NCBI GenBank assembly: GCA_050305935.1
Contig: JBNLGG010000045.1
Span: forward strand, 1 to 35,052
Source of the DNA: CAJXNP01 sp050305935
Lineage (GTDB): Bacteria > Bacteroidota > Bacteroidia > Cytophagales > Cyclobacteriaceae
Length of the DNA: 35,052 nucleotides
Direction of reading: 5' to 3'
The position numbers and the translations under genes were made by a program. The notes below the pieces were generated by a model, which saw only the letters and a program-made list of their open reading frames with translations, was not told the DNA's origin and made no database searches. Below are positions 1 through 9,002 of the stretch, piece after piece. How positions within the stretch are numbered: the first letter of the stretch is position 1; each line of letters begins with the position of its first letter.

Positions 1-612
1 CACTTTTACCAGTTGCCAGAGATCATCACCCCCACTGGCGCAAGGTTAAGCGCAGCGGTCCTTGTGCCTACAATTACATATATGTTTGTCATTAGAAGCA
101 TCCGCTTCGGGCGTCTAGTACACATATACATTAAATGAACGCATATGGTGATAAAGGAAAGGTCCAAGCGAGACACTTGAACCAGAGTCGAGATTGGGTT
201 CAAGCGAGACGCAGCTGTCTGCCGCAGGTGTGTTTGAACCGGGGCATTGAATCGTAAAAAAGTTGATCTCAATATTTCATGAGTTATTTTTTAAGGGTAC
301 AGTATCAGGAGGGGATTTGTATGTATCGAGATCGGTTCGATCGCGGGTATTTTGCCAGTTGCCAGAGATTCTCTCCTTATGGCGAGCAAGGTCGGCCTTT
401 GGCGGAATGACGGTGTAAGGTGGCTCTCCATTCCCGTTTGCTTCAGCAAACGGATTGTTCCCGTCAACAAATCAACAAACAACCAATCCCCAATTCCCCT
501 AATCCCCAAATCCCCAAATCACTAAATCAAAAAATCAAAAAATATATAAATGTTTTTCTCACGCTTATTCCTTAATATAGTAGTTCAGTAAACCTACATC
601 AAAATCGCTATC
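1..612. other. Intergenic region with short direct repeats, no recognised gene
   Basis: I see no convincing gene here; the open frames have no recognisable protein character. A 15-base word (CCAGTTGCCAGAGAT) occurs exactly at 9-23 and 355-369. A second repeated module, CAAGCGAGAC followed by TTGAACC, occurs at about 164-183 and 201-240. The stretch 480-550 is low-complexity and A/C-rich. The region looks like degenerate intergenic repeat DNA and may be the remnant of an element whose other end lies outside the window. Confidence 0.4.
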
Positions 613-1485
613 ATGACCCGAAAAGAAGCCCTTAAATCCATTGCCATTGGAACGGCCGCAGTAAGCCTTCCGGGAATGGCTCACTCCAATTCAGAAAACA
701 AAGGAAACTCCATGGAAAAACTGAAAGGAAATATCAATCACTCCGCCTGCCGCTGGTGCTATAATGACATCCCGCTGGAGGAATTATGTGAATTTGCCCG
801 GGACTTGGGTATGAAGGGTATCGACCTGTTGAAGCCGGAAGAGTGGCCGGTCGTAGAAAAATATGGATTGACCTGCTCTATGGCTAATCCAGCGGAATTT
901 AGTTTAACAGAAGGATTTAACAATCCCAAAAATCACACGTCCCTTCAAAAGACCTATAGCGAACTCATCCCCCAGGTAGCGGATGCCGGTTTAAAGAACC
1001 TGATTTGTTTTTCGGGAAACAGGAATGGGATTTCTGAGGAGGCTGGTTTGGAAAATTGCGCCATTGGCCTGGAGCCCTTGGTGAAAATTGCGGAAAAACA
1101 TCAAGTTAACCTCGTTATGGAGTTGCTCAATAGCAAGGTAAATCACCCTGGCTACCAATGTGATCACACTCCGTGGGGAGTTGAGCTTTGTGAGAAAATG
1201 GGCTCTGATCGCTTTAAATTACTGTATGACATTTACCACATGCAGATCATGGAGGGTGATGTGATTGCTACCATTCGCAAGTACCATCCGTACATTGTGC
1301 ATTACCACACGGGTGGCGTACCAGGTAGAAATGAGATTGACGAAACACAGGAATTATACTATCCCGCTATCATGCGCGCTATTTTGGAGACAGGCTTTAA
1401 TGGATTTGTGGCGCAGGAGTTTGTGCCAACAAAAGAGGATAAGCTGTCATCGCTGAAGCAGGGTGTGTTGATTTGTGATGTTTGA
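613..1485 (+). CDS. Hydroxypyruvate isomerase-like TIM-barrel protein with Tat-type leader
   Basis: A 290-residue protein of the sugar phosphate isomerase/epimerase (AP endonuclease 2-like TIM barrel) superfamily, closest in feel to hydroxypyruvate isomerase (Hyi). The N-terminus (MTRKEALKSIAIGTAAVSLP) is a Tat-like or lipoprotein-like leader that Bacteroidota often put on secreted TIM-barrel enzymes. Family motifs follow: an SACRWCYND segment near residue 45, an EL pair in VMELLNSK near 175, the DIYHMQ strand near 207 and the HYHTGGVPGR segment near 235, ending in QEFVP. These match the metal-binding Glu/Asp/His/Glu layout of the fold. Family knowledge suggests isomerisation of a small ketose or hydroxy acid, but the substrate cannot be read. 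It stands alone, with a palindromic repeat 10 bases after the stop. Start at 613 chosen because it yields the full leader. Confidence 0.8.
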   Translation: MTRKEALKSIAIGTAAVSLPGMAHSNSENKGNSMEKLKGNINHSACRWCYNDIPLEELCEFARDLGMKGIDLLKPEEWPVVEKYGLTCSMANPAEFSLTEGFNNPKNHTSLQKTYSELIPQVADAGLKNLICFSGNRNGISEEAGLENCAIGLEPLVKIAEKHQVNLVMELLNSKVNHPGYQCDHTPWGVELCEKMGSDRFKLLYDIYHMQIMEGDVIATIRKYHPYIVHYHTGGVPGRNEIDETQELYYPAIMRAILETGFNGFVAQEFVPTKEDKLSSLKQGVLICDV

Positions 1486-1495
1486 GTTATCATTC

Positions 1496-1575
1496 AAGAC
1501 CTGTCAGGTTTGTATTTTCAAATATCGTTACTGACCCACACCATGGACATTCCGGAGTCAAACCTGACAGGTCTT
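1496..1575. repeat. Palindromic intergenic repeat (17-bp perfect inverted arms)
   Basis: The left arm AAGACCTGTCAGGTTTG (1496-1512) is matched perfectly by its reverse complement at 1559-1575, with a 46-base spacer. The right arm runs into TTTTT, so it could also terminate transcription of the upstream isomerase-like gene. Each arm is itself centred on ACCTGTCAGGT, a self-complementary core that I recall as a frequent intergenic repeat in Bacteroidota genomes. Only this pair occurs in the window. Confidence 0.7.
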
Positions 1576-1620
1576 TTTCAAAAGTGGGCTCGATATGATT
1601 TTTTTGTTTAATTTTAGCGG

Positions 1621-4600
1621 ATGTCCAATAGACGCATCATGAATAAATTTTTTCAACTGGTACTCACTCTTTTTCTCCTTTTGGGGTTTTCCGAATCTAT
1701 TGCACAAGGTGTGTCCACCGAGGGAAAGGATTTCTGGTTTGGGTTTATGAACAACTGGCTACAGGACCCGAATAACCCCGTCATCCTGGAAGTGTATATC
1801 AGTGCGGATGATACTACGAGCGGGGTGCTGACCGTACCAAAAAACAGCTCATTTTCACCCATTGAATTTGAGGTGTTTCCGGGAATAACTACTCGTATTC
1901 CCCTATCATCTGACGTGTTGATGGCCCAGGGAACAAACAGCATTGAAAACAAGGGGATTCATATTGAGACGGAAAAGGACGTGAGCGTGTACGCGATGAA
2001 CAAGCGCCAGTACAGCGCTGACGTGGCGGTTGTGTTACCAACTTTTTCTCTAGGAAGTGATTATTATGTGATGGCGCATTGGGAGAATGGCAACCGGAAT
2101 AACAATGATAATTCGGATTCGGAATTTCTGATTGTCGGCATTGCAGATGGGACAGAGATAGAGATCATCCCATCCGTCACTACCGAAGGGGGAAATTCAG
2201 CCGGGGAACCTTTTACGATCGTCCTCGACCAGGGCGAGGTCTTTGAAGTACAGGCGAGGGGCGACCTAACTGGCACGCGAGTGAGTGCGGTGGACGGAAG
2301 TGGAGATTGCCAGAATTTTGCGCTTTTCGCTGGGAATCAGTATACCAAAGTGGGCCAATGCAATCACCCCGATGGACATGATCATTTATTTGCGCAGCAA
2401 TATCCTACCAACACGTGGGGAAAAGAATTCATAACGGTCAATTATGAGCCCCGCGATGGTGGAGACCTGATAAAAGTATTGGCCTCAAAAGACAATACAA
2501 CGGTACAGGTAAACAGCACGGATCATTTTCTAAATGCAGGGGAACACATTGAATTAACGTTAGATGGAGTAAATACATTTAGTTCTAATCAGCCCGTCGC
2601 CGTCGGCCAATTCAGTCGAAGCCAGGGATGTGACAATACCAGGGGTGATCCCTTTTTTATTTTGATCAGCCCAAACGAACAATTGCTGGAAAAGATCACG
2701 TTTAATTCCCCGACGATTGCTACTGTGACGAAATATTCCCTGAATATCATTGCCAAAACAAATGAACTATCGGACCTGACACTTGATGGAACTAATATCG
2801 CTGACAAATTTAACATCGTACCGGGCAATCCTGAATTCTCCTACGCAGCTATTCAGACTTCCAGTGGTAATCACACAGTAAAGTCGGAGGGTGGGTTTAT
2901 TTGCTACGTGTATGGCTATGGAGCCAATGAATCCTTTGGTTATTCGGCAGGCGCCAACCTGGAGAACCTTAACATCGACGTGCTCATTACAAATGGCAAC
3001 GGGAATGAAATCCCTTCAGATAGTATCTGTCTTAACGATGTGGTCATTTTTAAACCTATTACAGATACCCTGCAAAATCATTTTGAGTGGGTGTTTGGCG
3101 ATGGTAAAACCGAAGTGACGTCCAGCCGTGATTCTGTGGTCTATCAATTTGATAAAACGGGCACATATTATTTTAGCGTTACGGCTTCGATTGGCGGAGG
3201 TGGCTGCGCAGCAGGAAATGAGGAAACCTTTTCGCAAGTCCTTAGGGTAGTGAACCCGAAAAATAAAATCCTTGGTCCGCGTTCTATATGCCCAAATACC
3301 GGAAATGTCTCGTATTTTCTTCAACATGAATATCCTTACAATTATGAGTGGTTTGTGGAAGGAGGCGTTATTTCAGCATCATATGGTGACAACATCGTGG
3401 TAGACTGGGGAGAGACCAATGCCAATGCCTCGGTTAAATTATTAGCTTCCAATCATTTTAATTGTTACGGGGATACCGTGACGCTTCCAGTAAGGATCAA
3501 CATTCAATTAGAGCCGGAAGCGCCGTTCGGTGCGGATACACTTTGTCAGAGCAGCATGGACAGTATTGATTACTCTACCTATTTTACTGAAGGATCCAGC
3601 TACACCTGGGGGATTGAGAATGGAGAGATTAATAGCGGTCAGGGGACGCATGAAGTCAATGTGGATTGGCTGGATCACGGAATAGGTAAGCTGTGGTTTG
3701 AGCAAAACACCACCACCGATACCATCTGTGCCGGGATCTCAGATACGCTGTTTGTTTTTATCCAACGAGCGCCGTCAACGATAGCCGCTATTACTACCGA
3801 AAAGACCGTGTATCAACGGGGAGCGGAAATTGTTTTCAACCCCGATACTGATGAACTTTATCAAATGTCCAAGTGGAGTTTTGGTGACGGAACAAATGCT
3901 GACAGTATTCCTATTTCCTCACAGAGCCACAGTTTTCTGTGTAGCGGAGTGTATGAGGTATCGCTGCATGTGTACGATACAATAGGTATTTGTCCGGAAA
4001 AGGCAAATGCTACAAAAGAAATCGAAGTCCTGCCAATCGGTTTGAAAACCATCCAGGTTTCCACGCTGACAGAAAATGATTCGATCATAGAATTGATTTG
4101 GGAAACAACAAACGCTGATTTTATCGAAGAAAATATTTCGATTTACAGGAAGAAGAAGGAAACACAATTTTCCTCGCTGGTTTTTAAAGCAAGCGCTGAA
4201 AGTGGGTCTACACACTTTACTGACCCAGGAGTAGAAACGTCTGATTTCAGCTACGAATATGTTCTCCGGGAACAGGACGATTGTCAAAGCGAAATTGAAA
4301 CCATTCCACATCAAAGCATTTTGCTGAATGCATCTAATGATGACAATCAAAGGGCTTATTTATCATGGAATGAATATGTCAATTGGGAAAATGGGGTGGA
4401 AACCTATCAACTTTTTCTCGCGATTGATGATGGCGAATTTCAACTGATTAACCAGGGATCAATTAGTTCCTACGAATTTTATAATGATTCACTTGGCTTC
4501 GATTATTGCTTCCGGATTAAGGCACTTGAATCGGGAGGTAATAAAGCATTTTCATGGTCAAATATTTCCTGCGCTCATTTTATTCCGCCCATTCACACGT

Positions 4601-4872
4601 ATAATGTAATCACGCCTAATCAGGATGGAAAGAATGATGTGTTTATTATTGAGGGAATTAAGCATTATCCCAATAGTGTGCTCAAAATCATCAACCGGTG
4701 GGGTGAAAAAGTCTTTGAGACTACCGGATACAAGAACAATTGGGGAGGCACGGAGCATGGAAAGCCAGTTGCGTCGGGAGTATACTACTATTCTTTGGAT
4801 TTAAGAGATGACAGAGCTGAGACGAGAAAAATAAACGGGATCATCTCGGTGCTGTATGGTGGGGATCAGTAG
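1621..4872 (+). CDS. Large secreted surface protein: IgGFc-binding-like region, PKD domains, type IX secretion (CHU_C) C-terminus
   Basis: A 1083-residue protein. A signal peptide covers about residues 7-29 (hydrophobic LVLTLFLLLGF, then SIAQG), so translation may begin at the second Met (1639). The mature start VSTEGKDFWFGFMNNW is typical of IgGFc-binding-like N-terminal regions in Bacteroidota surface proteins, which reach to about residue 450. PKD-type folds are marked by EWVFGDGKT (near 490) and SKWSFGDGTN (near 750), each followed by a strand such as YYFSVTAS or YEVSLHVYD. Fibronectin-III-like sequence covers roughly 805-985. The last 90 residues (ITPNQDGKNDVF, IINRWGEKVFE, GVYYYSLDL) are the gliding-motility-associated C-terminal domain, a type B sorting signal for the type IX secretion system. 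The protein is therefore probably exported across the outer membrane and surface-attached or released. The ligand is unknown. Monocistronic; no clear terminator follows. Confidence 0.88.
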   Translation: MSNRRIMNKFFQLVLTLFLLLGFSESIAQGVSTEGKDFWFGFMNNWLQDPNNPVILEVYISADDTTSGVLTVPKNSSFSPIEFEVFPGITTRIPLSSDVLMAQGTNSIENKGIHIETEKDVSVYAMNKRQYSADVAVVLPTFSLGSDYYVMAHWENGNRNNNDNSDSEFLIVGIADGTEIEIIPSVTTEGGNSAGEPFTIVLDQGEVFEVQARGDLTGTRVSAVDGSGDCQNFALFAGNQYTKVGQCNHPDGHDHLFAQQYPTNTWGKEFITVNYEPRDGGDLIKVLASKDNTTVQVNSTDHFLNAGEHIELTLDGVNTFSSNQPVAVGQFSRSQGCDNTRGDPFFILISPNEQLLEKITFNSPTIATVTKYSLNIIAKTNELSDLTLDGTNIADKFNIVPGNPEFSYAAIQTSSGNHTVKSEGGFICYVYGYGANESFGYSAGANLENLNIDVLITNGNGNEIPSDSICLNDVVIFKPITDTLQNHFEWVFGDGKTEVTSSRDSVVYQFDKTGTYYFSVTASIGGGGCAAGNEETFSQVLRVVNPKNKILGPRSICPNTGNVSYFLQHEYPYNYEWFVEGGVISASYGDNIVVDWGETNANASVKLLASNHFNCYGDTVTLPVRINIQLEPEAPFGADTLCQSSMDSIDYSTYFTEGSSYTWGIENGEINSGQGTHEVNVDWLDHGIGKLWFEQNTTTDTICAGISDTLFVFIQRAPSTIAAITTEKTVYQRGAEIVFNPDTDELYQMSKWSFGDGTNADSIPISSQSHSFLCSGVYEVSLHVYDTIGICPEKANATKEIEVLPIGLKTIQVSTLTENDSIIELIWETTNADFIEENISIYRKKKETQFSSLVFKASAESGSTHFTDPGVETSDFSYEYVLREQDDCQSEIETIPHQSILLNASNDDNQRAYLSWNEYVNWENGVETYQLFLAIDDGEFQLINQGSISSYEFYNDSLGFDYCFRIKALESGGNKAFSWSNISCAHFIPPIHTYNVITPNQDGKNDVFIIEGIKHYPNSVLKIINRWGEKVFETTGYKNNWGGTEHGKPVASGVYYYSLDLRDDRAETRKINGIISVLYGGDQ

Positions 4873-5234
4873 ACCCGGCAAAAAAAAGCTGTTTTGTGAA
4901 GGCCATATCCGTTCGAGAGGTTGGAACCGATTTTAACGGTAAGCTCCCTGGTTTGTAAAGATAGATTCCGGAATGACGACCTTCTCTTTTTAAAACATCT
5001 TATTAAGGTCTTTAATGAAAAGCAGGCTGATTATTGTTTTTTGCAAATCTTCGTAAATCTCCGGAAAGCAATTGGGGTATTCCAATAAAATTTTTTGATC
5101 GGGCGGGTTTAACTGAAAAAATCAAGCTGCTTTAAAATTCAATTCCGGGAAAGGAATGACTAACTTTAACATTCCCAAACTCCCTAAACCACAACCTTTC
5201 ATACTTTCAGTTTATCAACCAAATAAACAACACC
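4873..5234. other. Intergenic region, no recognised feature
   Basis: These 362 bases hold no credible reading frame. They include a GATTCCGGAATGACG stretch (about 4965-4980), related to the GGCGGAATGACGG seen at 409-421, which looks like a common intergenic word. No strong hairpin terminator or consensus Bacteroidota promoter was found. Confidence 0.4.
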
Positions 5235-5438
5235 ATGAAACGGATCACTCTGCTCAAATCAATATTTTCGGCCATGATAATCATTTTTATCCTGGTCTTT
5301 ATTCTGGTCTGTAAAGCACATGGTGGTGAGATTGAAATAGCCCGGAATACCCCACTCATCGTGGCAAAGCATATTTCTCAATATTCGTTGAACAATTACG
5401 TGCAAAGCACACACTATATCCAGGTGGAGTTGAAATAG
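5235..5438 (+). CDS. Small hypothetical membrane or secreted peptide (67 aa)
   Basis: The frame begins with a basic MKR, then a strongly hydrophobic segment of about 17 residues (AMIIIFILVFILVC), then a short polar tail. This is the shape of a signal anchor, or of a lipoprotein-like signal with Cys at residue 26. No family is recognised. It stands alone between the surface protein and the aminotransferase, and no ribosome-binding site helps decide. The hydrophobic N-terminus argues for a real gene, but a chance frame cannot be excluded. Confidence 0.35.
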   Translation: MKRITLLKSIFSAMIIIFILVFILVCKAHGGEIEIARNTPLIVAKHISQYSLNNYVQSTHYIQVELK

Positions 5439-5606
5439 TGGCGCCACACCATTTTTATGTGTTTCATCCGCAAATCATTAATAATTCCTCTAATTTTACC
5501 GAAGAAACCGAGCATGACGGAGGTGTCACACAGCAGTAAGATTATAGCCATGCGAGGTTCCATATGACCATAAAGAATCAATTATAAGCATATGAAATAG
5601 AGTGAT

Positions 5607-7064
5607 ATGGATGTAAAGCAGCATTTCTCCACTTTCAGGGAAAAGATTGTCGGCATTGATCAATACATTGAGACTCCTCATGGAAATAAGAAAATAATTT
5701 ATGCCGACTGGATAGCGAGCGGGCGCTTGTATCGGCCCATTGAGGAAAAGCTTACGAATGACATCGGGCCATTTGTTGGTAATACCCATTCAGAATCGAG
5801 TGAAACCGGTCGAGCGATGACTGTGGCATACCATACCGCACACCAGAAGATCAAGCAGCACGTGAACGCCGGTCGCGATGACGTGATCATTACCACCGGG
5901 TACGGAATGACTTCCGCATTGGCAAAGTTCCAGCGAATACTTGGATTGAAAGTTCCTGAACGGTTGGTGAAGTATTGCCAGTTGGAAGAGGAAGACAGGC
6001 CGGTGGTTTTTTTAAGCCACATGGAGCATCATTCAAATCATACGCCCTGGTTGGAATCACTGGCAGATGTGGTGGTACTCCCTCCTGACGAACACATGGT
6101 CATCAACCCTGACTACTTGCGGGAGGAAATAGGGAAATATGCAAACCGCAAGATGAAAATAGGATCATTCACAGCATGTTCAAATGTGACGGGAATCGAA
6201 ACGCCCTATTATAAACTGGCCTCCATTATGCATGAACATGGAGGATACTGTTTCGTGGATTTTGCTGCGTCAGCACCCTATGTCAACATTGACATGCATC
6301 CTAAAGACCCAAACCAAAAACTTGATGCCATATTCTTTTCACCCCATAAATTTTTGGGTGGGCCGGGGTCGTCGGGAGTTCTGATCTTTTGCAAGGATTT
6401 ATATAAAAACAGGATTCCCGATCATCCGGGAGGCGGAACGGTCACGTGGACAAATCCATGGGGTGAGCACGCCTATTACGATGACATAGAGGTCAGGGAA
6501 GATGGCGGAACACCTGGATTTTTGCAGTCGATTAAAACGGCTTTATGTATTAGTCTGAAAGAAAAAATGGGCGTCGATTTTATTAGGAAAAGAGAACAGG
6601 AATTGATGAAGCTTGCATTTCGCGAATTGGATCGCATCAAGGGCTTGACTATTCTTGCCAGCGAGTATCGCGATCGCCTGGGAGTGATATCCTTCTATAT
6701 GGAGAATATTCACCATAACCTGATCGTGCGCTTGCTGAACGACCGTTTCGGCATTCAGGTGAGAGGAGGGTGCAGTTGTGCAGGAACTTATGGACATTAT
6801 TTGCTGCATGTTGATCGCGAAAAGAGTCACCAGATTACGGATCTGATCAATCAGGGTGACATGAGCCAGAAACCGGGATGGGTACGGATTTCCCTTCACC
6901 CTACCATGTTGGAAGAAGAAGTAATGTCCATAACAGCCGCCCTTAAAGAAATATCAGGGAACTACCAGGAGTGGATGGGGGATTATCATTATTCCAACAA
7001 GACCAATGAGTTTTATCACACTACTTTCCAGGCGGATTCATATCAGCACTTATTGGAAATTTAA
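5607..7064 (+). CDS. PLP-dependent class V aminotransferase / cysteine desulfurase-like protein
   Basis: A 485-residue member of the fold-type I class V aminotransferase family (SufS/CsdA/isopenicillin-epimerase-like). The PLP-binding lysine is K248 in SPHKFLGGPGSSG. The cofactor-aspartate strand is YCFVDFAASAPY (near 215), and NTHSESSETG (near 57) matches the substrate-loop region of the family. RGGCSCAGTYG (near 393) carries a cysteine at the place where desulfurases hold their catalytic loop, but two Cys in a GCSC setting is not the classical SufS motif. I therefore name only the family and not the reaction. It is longer than SufS (about 410 residues), with an extra C-terminal tail. It is monocistronic and ends at a hairpin terminator shared with the convergent gene. 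No Suf or Isc partners are nearby, which argues against a dedicated Fe-S role. Confidence 0.85.
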   Translation: MDVKQHFSTFREKIVGIDQYIETPHGNKKIIYADWIASGRLYRPIEEKLTNDIGPFVGNTHSESSETGRAMTVAYHTAHQKIKQHVNAGRDDVIITTGYGMTSALAKFQRILGLKVPERLVKYCQLEEEDRPVVFLSHMEHHSNHTPWLESLADVVVLPPDEHMVINPDYLREEIGKYANRKMKIGSFTACSNVTGIETPYYKLASIMHEHGGYCFVDFAASAPYVNIDMHPKDPNQKLDAIFFSPHKFLGGPGSSGVLIFCKDLYKNRIPDHPGGGTVTWTNPWGEHAYYDDIEVREDGGTPGFLQSIKTALCISLKEKMGVDFIRKREQELMKLAFRELDRIKGLTILASEYRDRLGVISFYMENIHHNLIVRLLNDRFGIQVRGGCSCAGTYGHYLLHVDREKSHQITDLINQGDMSQKPGWVRISLHPTMLEEEVMSITAALKEISGNYQEWMGDYHYSNKTNEFYHTTFQADSYQHLLEI

Positions 7065-7100
7065 AAAAAAAAGCGACCCGTTTCCGGATCGCCTTTTTTG
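7065..7100. terminator. Bidirectional intrinsic terminator
   Basis: A run of A, the stem GCGACCCG / CGGATCGC (one mismatch) around loop TTTC, and then a run of T. It lies directly between the stop of the aminotransferase and the stop of the convergent STAS-like gene, so it can serve both. Confidence 0.8.
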
Positions 7101-7115
7101 GACTTTAGCATAATT

Positions 7116-7532
7116 TTACTTCACTTCTCCAACAGTGACAGAAGTCAAATCGAAGAAATCTTCAACTAATTCCTGTGCCTGTTCGATGGTGCCCACCACC
7201 TGGTAAGGCACTGGCGAACCTTGCACAAGGAAAATAGCCTCCAGGATAAACCTGATTATTGGATTGTTGATCACATAGATAGATAGTAAACACTTTTTCT
7301 TAATTAGGTCGAAATTCTCTTTCAGCCATTCCGCCTGCCGGTTACGCAACGCAGAATTTAAGTATTTCGTTTGGCTGGAATTAAAAACAACGACGAACGC
7401 ATCGTTGAAACTAAGGTAATACTCCTTCAATTTTGACAGGTATTCATTGAACTCATCTAAGCTGGGTTGGACTCCGCTAAACTTGATTTCTAGTAAGCTG
7501 TCACTTATTTTTTCAAAACTCGCATATTCCAT
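7116..7532 (-). CDS. STAS/SpoIIAA-like small protein
   Basis: A 138-residue cytoplasmic protein with no signal or membrane segment. The alternating pattern, with DAFVVVFNSS as a buried strand, NRQAEWLKENFDLIKKKC as a helix, LLSIYVINNPIIRFILEAIF as strand plus helix and a final TIEQAQELVEDFF helix, resembles SpoIIAA-like/STAS domain proteins that respond to regulators. No conserved phosphorylatable Ser in the usual position is obvious. It stands alone and converges on the aminotransferase. The family assignment is by pattern only; a function in partner switching would be inference. Confidence 0.5.
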   Translation of the reverse strand: MEYASFEKISDSLLEIKFSGVQPSLDEFNEYLSKLKEYYLSFNDAFVVVFNSSQTKYLNSALRNRQAEWLKENFDLIKKKCLLSIYVINNPIIRFILEAIFLVQGSPVPYQVVGTIEQAQELVEDFFDLTSVTVGEVK

Positions 7533-7671
7533 AACCGCAAATTTTTTAAAAAATGAAGAGGGAATAAATGTAAGTACAAGTAGGTAATGCCGACATATTT
7601 TTTCGCCAAAGTGCAGCGATTAAATGACAAACGACATGATAAGGGGAAAAAGCCTTTAAAATACGCTTAAT

Positions 7672-7692
7672 TAAGTGTTTTTTCAACACTTA
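7672..7692. other. Short perfect hairpin in intergenic region
   Basis: TAAGTGTT (7672-7679) and AACACTTA (7685-7692) pair perfectly over a 5-base loop, about 140 bases upstream of the STAS-like gene. There is no following T-run, so it is not a clear terminator; an operator or chance palindrome is possible. The rest of 7533-7791 shows only an AT-rich hairpin (ATTTTTTC, GAAA, GAAAAAAT) near 7757, just past the end of the TPR operon, which may be its weak terminator. Confidence 0.35.
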
Positions 7693-7791
7693 GGATATAG
7701 TTGTTTTGACTATTTTCATTCAGACAGGGCAAAGCGCCCAGGTTCCCCTGACAGGATTTTTTCGAAAGAAAAAATGTAGTTTTCCCTGGCA

Positions 7792-8286
7792 TTAAAACAT
7801 AAACATTTTAATCCTGCACCTTTTTAAGTTGGATCGTTGGACGAAAATGAAGTCGTTCTTCATGCTGTTTCTCAGAGCAAGTTTATAGTAGCGTCTTGCC
7901 AAAAGGTATTTGCCGGAATATTCATAGATATTCCCCAGCGCTTCAAATGCCCTGGCTGGGCAACTGCCAAACGCCAGGCTTTGTCGAGCCACCTTTTCAG
8001 CCTCCACAATCCGCCCGGTGCGGGACAACAGTGTGCTCAGCCCGATAAATGCCTCCGGGCACGGAGGCCCAAACTTAATAGCAAGCCGATAGTGACTTTC
8101 AGCCATCGTATTCTGCCTGAGGTAATGAAAATAAATCTCTCCCAAATAGTAGTGGAGTTTGCTATTAGAAGGTTCGTCCGTCAGGGAGGTTTCGAGCAAT
8201 TCTTTGGCTTCGGCTACACGACCCAACTTGATTAGCGCTTCCATCTCAATTTGTAAAAGTTCGATATGTAGGTTGTTTTTCTTCAT
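7792..8286 (-). CDS. Tetratricopeptide-repeat protein (second gene of TPR operon)
   Basis: A 164-residue helical protein made of about four TPR-like units. Typical signatures are GRVAEAKELLETSLTDEP, the LHYYLGEIYFHY helix, AESHYRLAIKFGP, GRIVEAEKVARQSL and the final unit FEALGNIYEYSGKYLLARRY. No signal peptide is present, so it is probably a cytoplasmic scaffold. It starts 18 bases after the stop of the upstream TPR gene and is surely co-transcribed with it. The two proteins are alike in size and repeat layout, so they may be diverged paralogues. No enzymatic domain is seen and the binding partner is unknown. Confidence 0.75.
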   Translation of the reverse strand: MKKNNLHIELLQIEMEALIKLGRVAEAKELLETSLTDEPSNSKLHYYLGEIYFHYLRQNTMAESHYRLAIKFGPPCPEAFIGLSTLLSRTGRIVEAEKVARQSLAFGSCPARAFEALGNIYEYSGKYLLARRYYKLALRNSMKNDFIFVQRSNLKRCRIKMFMF

Positions 8287-8304
8287 AGTAATTGGCGTTG
8301 GCGG

Positions 8305-8820
8305 TTAACTTATCTGGCTATACCATTTTTTGTTGGACAGTTGTTTATTTTGGCACCGTTCGATGCATTCCTCAAACTGCTCTAACTCAAATTCTTCTAT
8401 GGTTGCCTGTTTCCCGTCTGCATAGTATTCGAGAGCCACCTCGTAATTTTCATTTTGCTCATACAAGCGTCCATAGTGAAAATAGATCACTGATTTCTTC
8501 ACGCCCGTTACCTTGTCGGCTTTATCCAGCAGGTATTTCAGGTGCTCCCATTTATCGGTTTCTGTAAGCAATGACATATAATTAATATAGGTGACAGGAA
8601 ACCTCGGGGCATATTTCAGTGCCAGGTTGTACATTTCTTCCGCCTGGGCAAAATCAAAGAAATATCGATGATAGATCCACCCGAGATAGTTGTACGCACG
8701 GCCATATTCCGGTTGTTCCCACACTATTTTTTCGAATAATCTTTTCGCCTCAACTATCCCTCCATACTCCAGGTTGTCAAGCGCTTCCAGATAGTATTCC
8801 TCTATTTGTAATTGAGACAT
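8305..8820 (-). CDS. Tetratricopeptide-repeat protein (first gene of TPR operon)
   Basis: A 171-residue TPR protein. Repeat units include EEYYLEALDNLEYGGIVEAK, YGRAYNYLGWIYHRYFFDFA, QAEEMYNLALKYAPRFP and YFHYGRLYEQNENYEVALEY. It has no signal peptide or membrane segment. The start codon lies only 26 bases past a perfect hairpin terminator (8847-8878), so the operon is either transcribed from within that hairpin or controlled by read-through; see the hairpin entry. The function cannot be deduced beyond protein-protein interaction. Confidence 0.75.
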   Translation of the reverse strand: MSQLQIEEYYLEALDNLEYGGIVEAKRLFEKIVWEQPEYGRAYNYLGWIYHRYFFDFAQAEEMYNLALKYAPRFPVTYINYMSLLTETDKWEHLKYLLDKADKVTGVKKSVIYFHYGRLYEQNENYEVALEYYADGKQATIEEFELEQFEECIERCQNKQLSNKKWYSQIS

Positions 8821-8846
8821 TTTTTTATGGTTTTATTGTTAATAAA

Positions 8847-8878
8847 AAAGCCCGGTCAGATGTATTTGACCGGGCTTT
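8847..8878 (-). terminator. Strong hairpin terminator or attenuator directly before the TPR operon
   Basis: A perfect 12-bp stem (AAAGCCCGGTCA with TGACCGGGCTTT, + strand), 8-base loop and a T-run on the minus strand. It would stop leftward transcripts arriving from 9.1 kb. It also lies just before the TPR start at 8820, so it could work as an attenuator. The loop reads TACATCTG on the minus strand, one base off the Bacteroidota -7 consensus TAnnTTTG. Confidence 0.8.
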
Positions 8879-8905
8879 ATCAATTTCTTTTTTTTGGATT
8901 AAACT

Positions 8906-9000
8906 CAACTATTCCGGTCATGCCAACACATATGTTTAATGTCCACTCTAAGTGTCATGTCACACGATGTATTGAGCGCTATTTGAGTTATTTTAATCAT
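8906..9000 (-). CDS. Possible short leader ORF between the two hairpins (31 aa)
   Basis: A minus-strand ATG frame starts right after the upstream hairpin and encodes a 31-residue peptide (MIKITQIALNTSCDM and onward, ending HDRNS), with two Cys. No family is recognised, it has no visible ribosome-binding site and it may be a chance frame. If real, its place before the hairpin at 8847-8878 would suit a leader peptide. Very uncertain. Confidence 0.15.
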
Positions 9001-9002
9001 AA

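Noticed and set aside
6..509. Two minus-strand frames (88 and 72 codons) in the first 500 bases
   Set aside because: Composition is unlike the neighbouring genes, no family is recognised, and the region is repeat-bearing.
5607..7064. Naming the class V aminotransferase as SufS
   Set aside because: No suf genes nearby, the length is greater, and the cysteine loop is not the classical motif.
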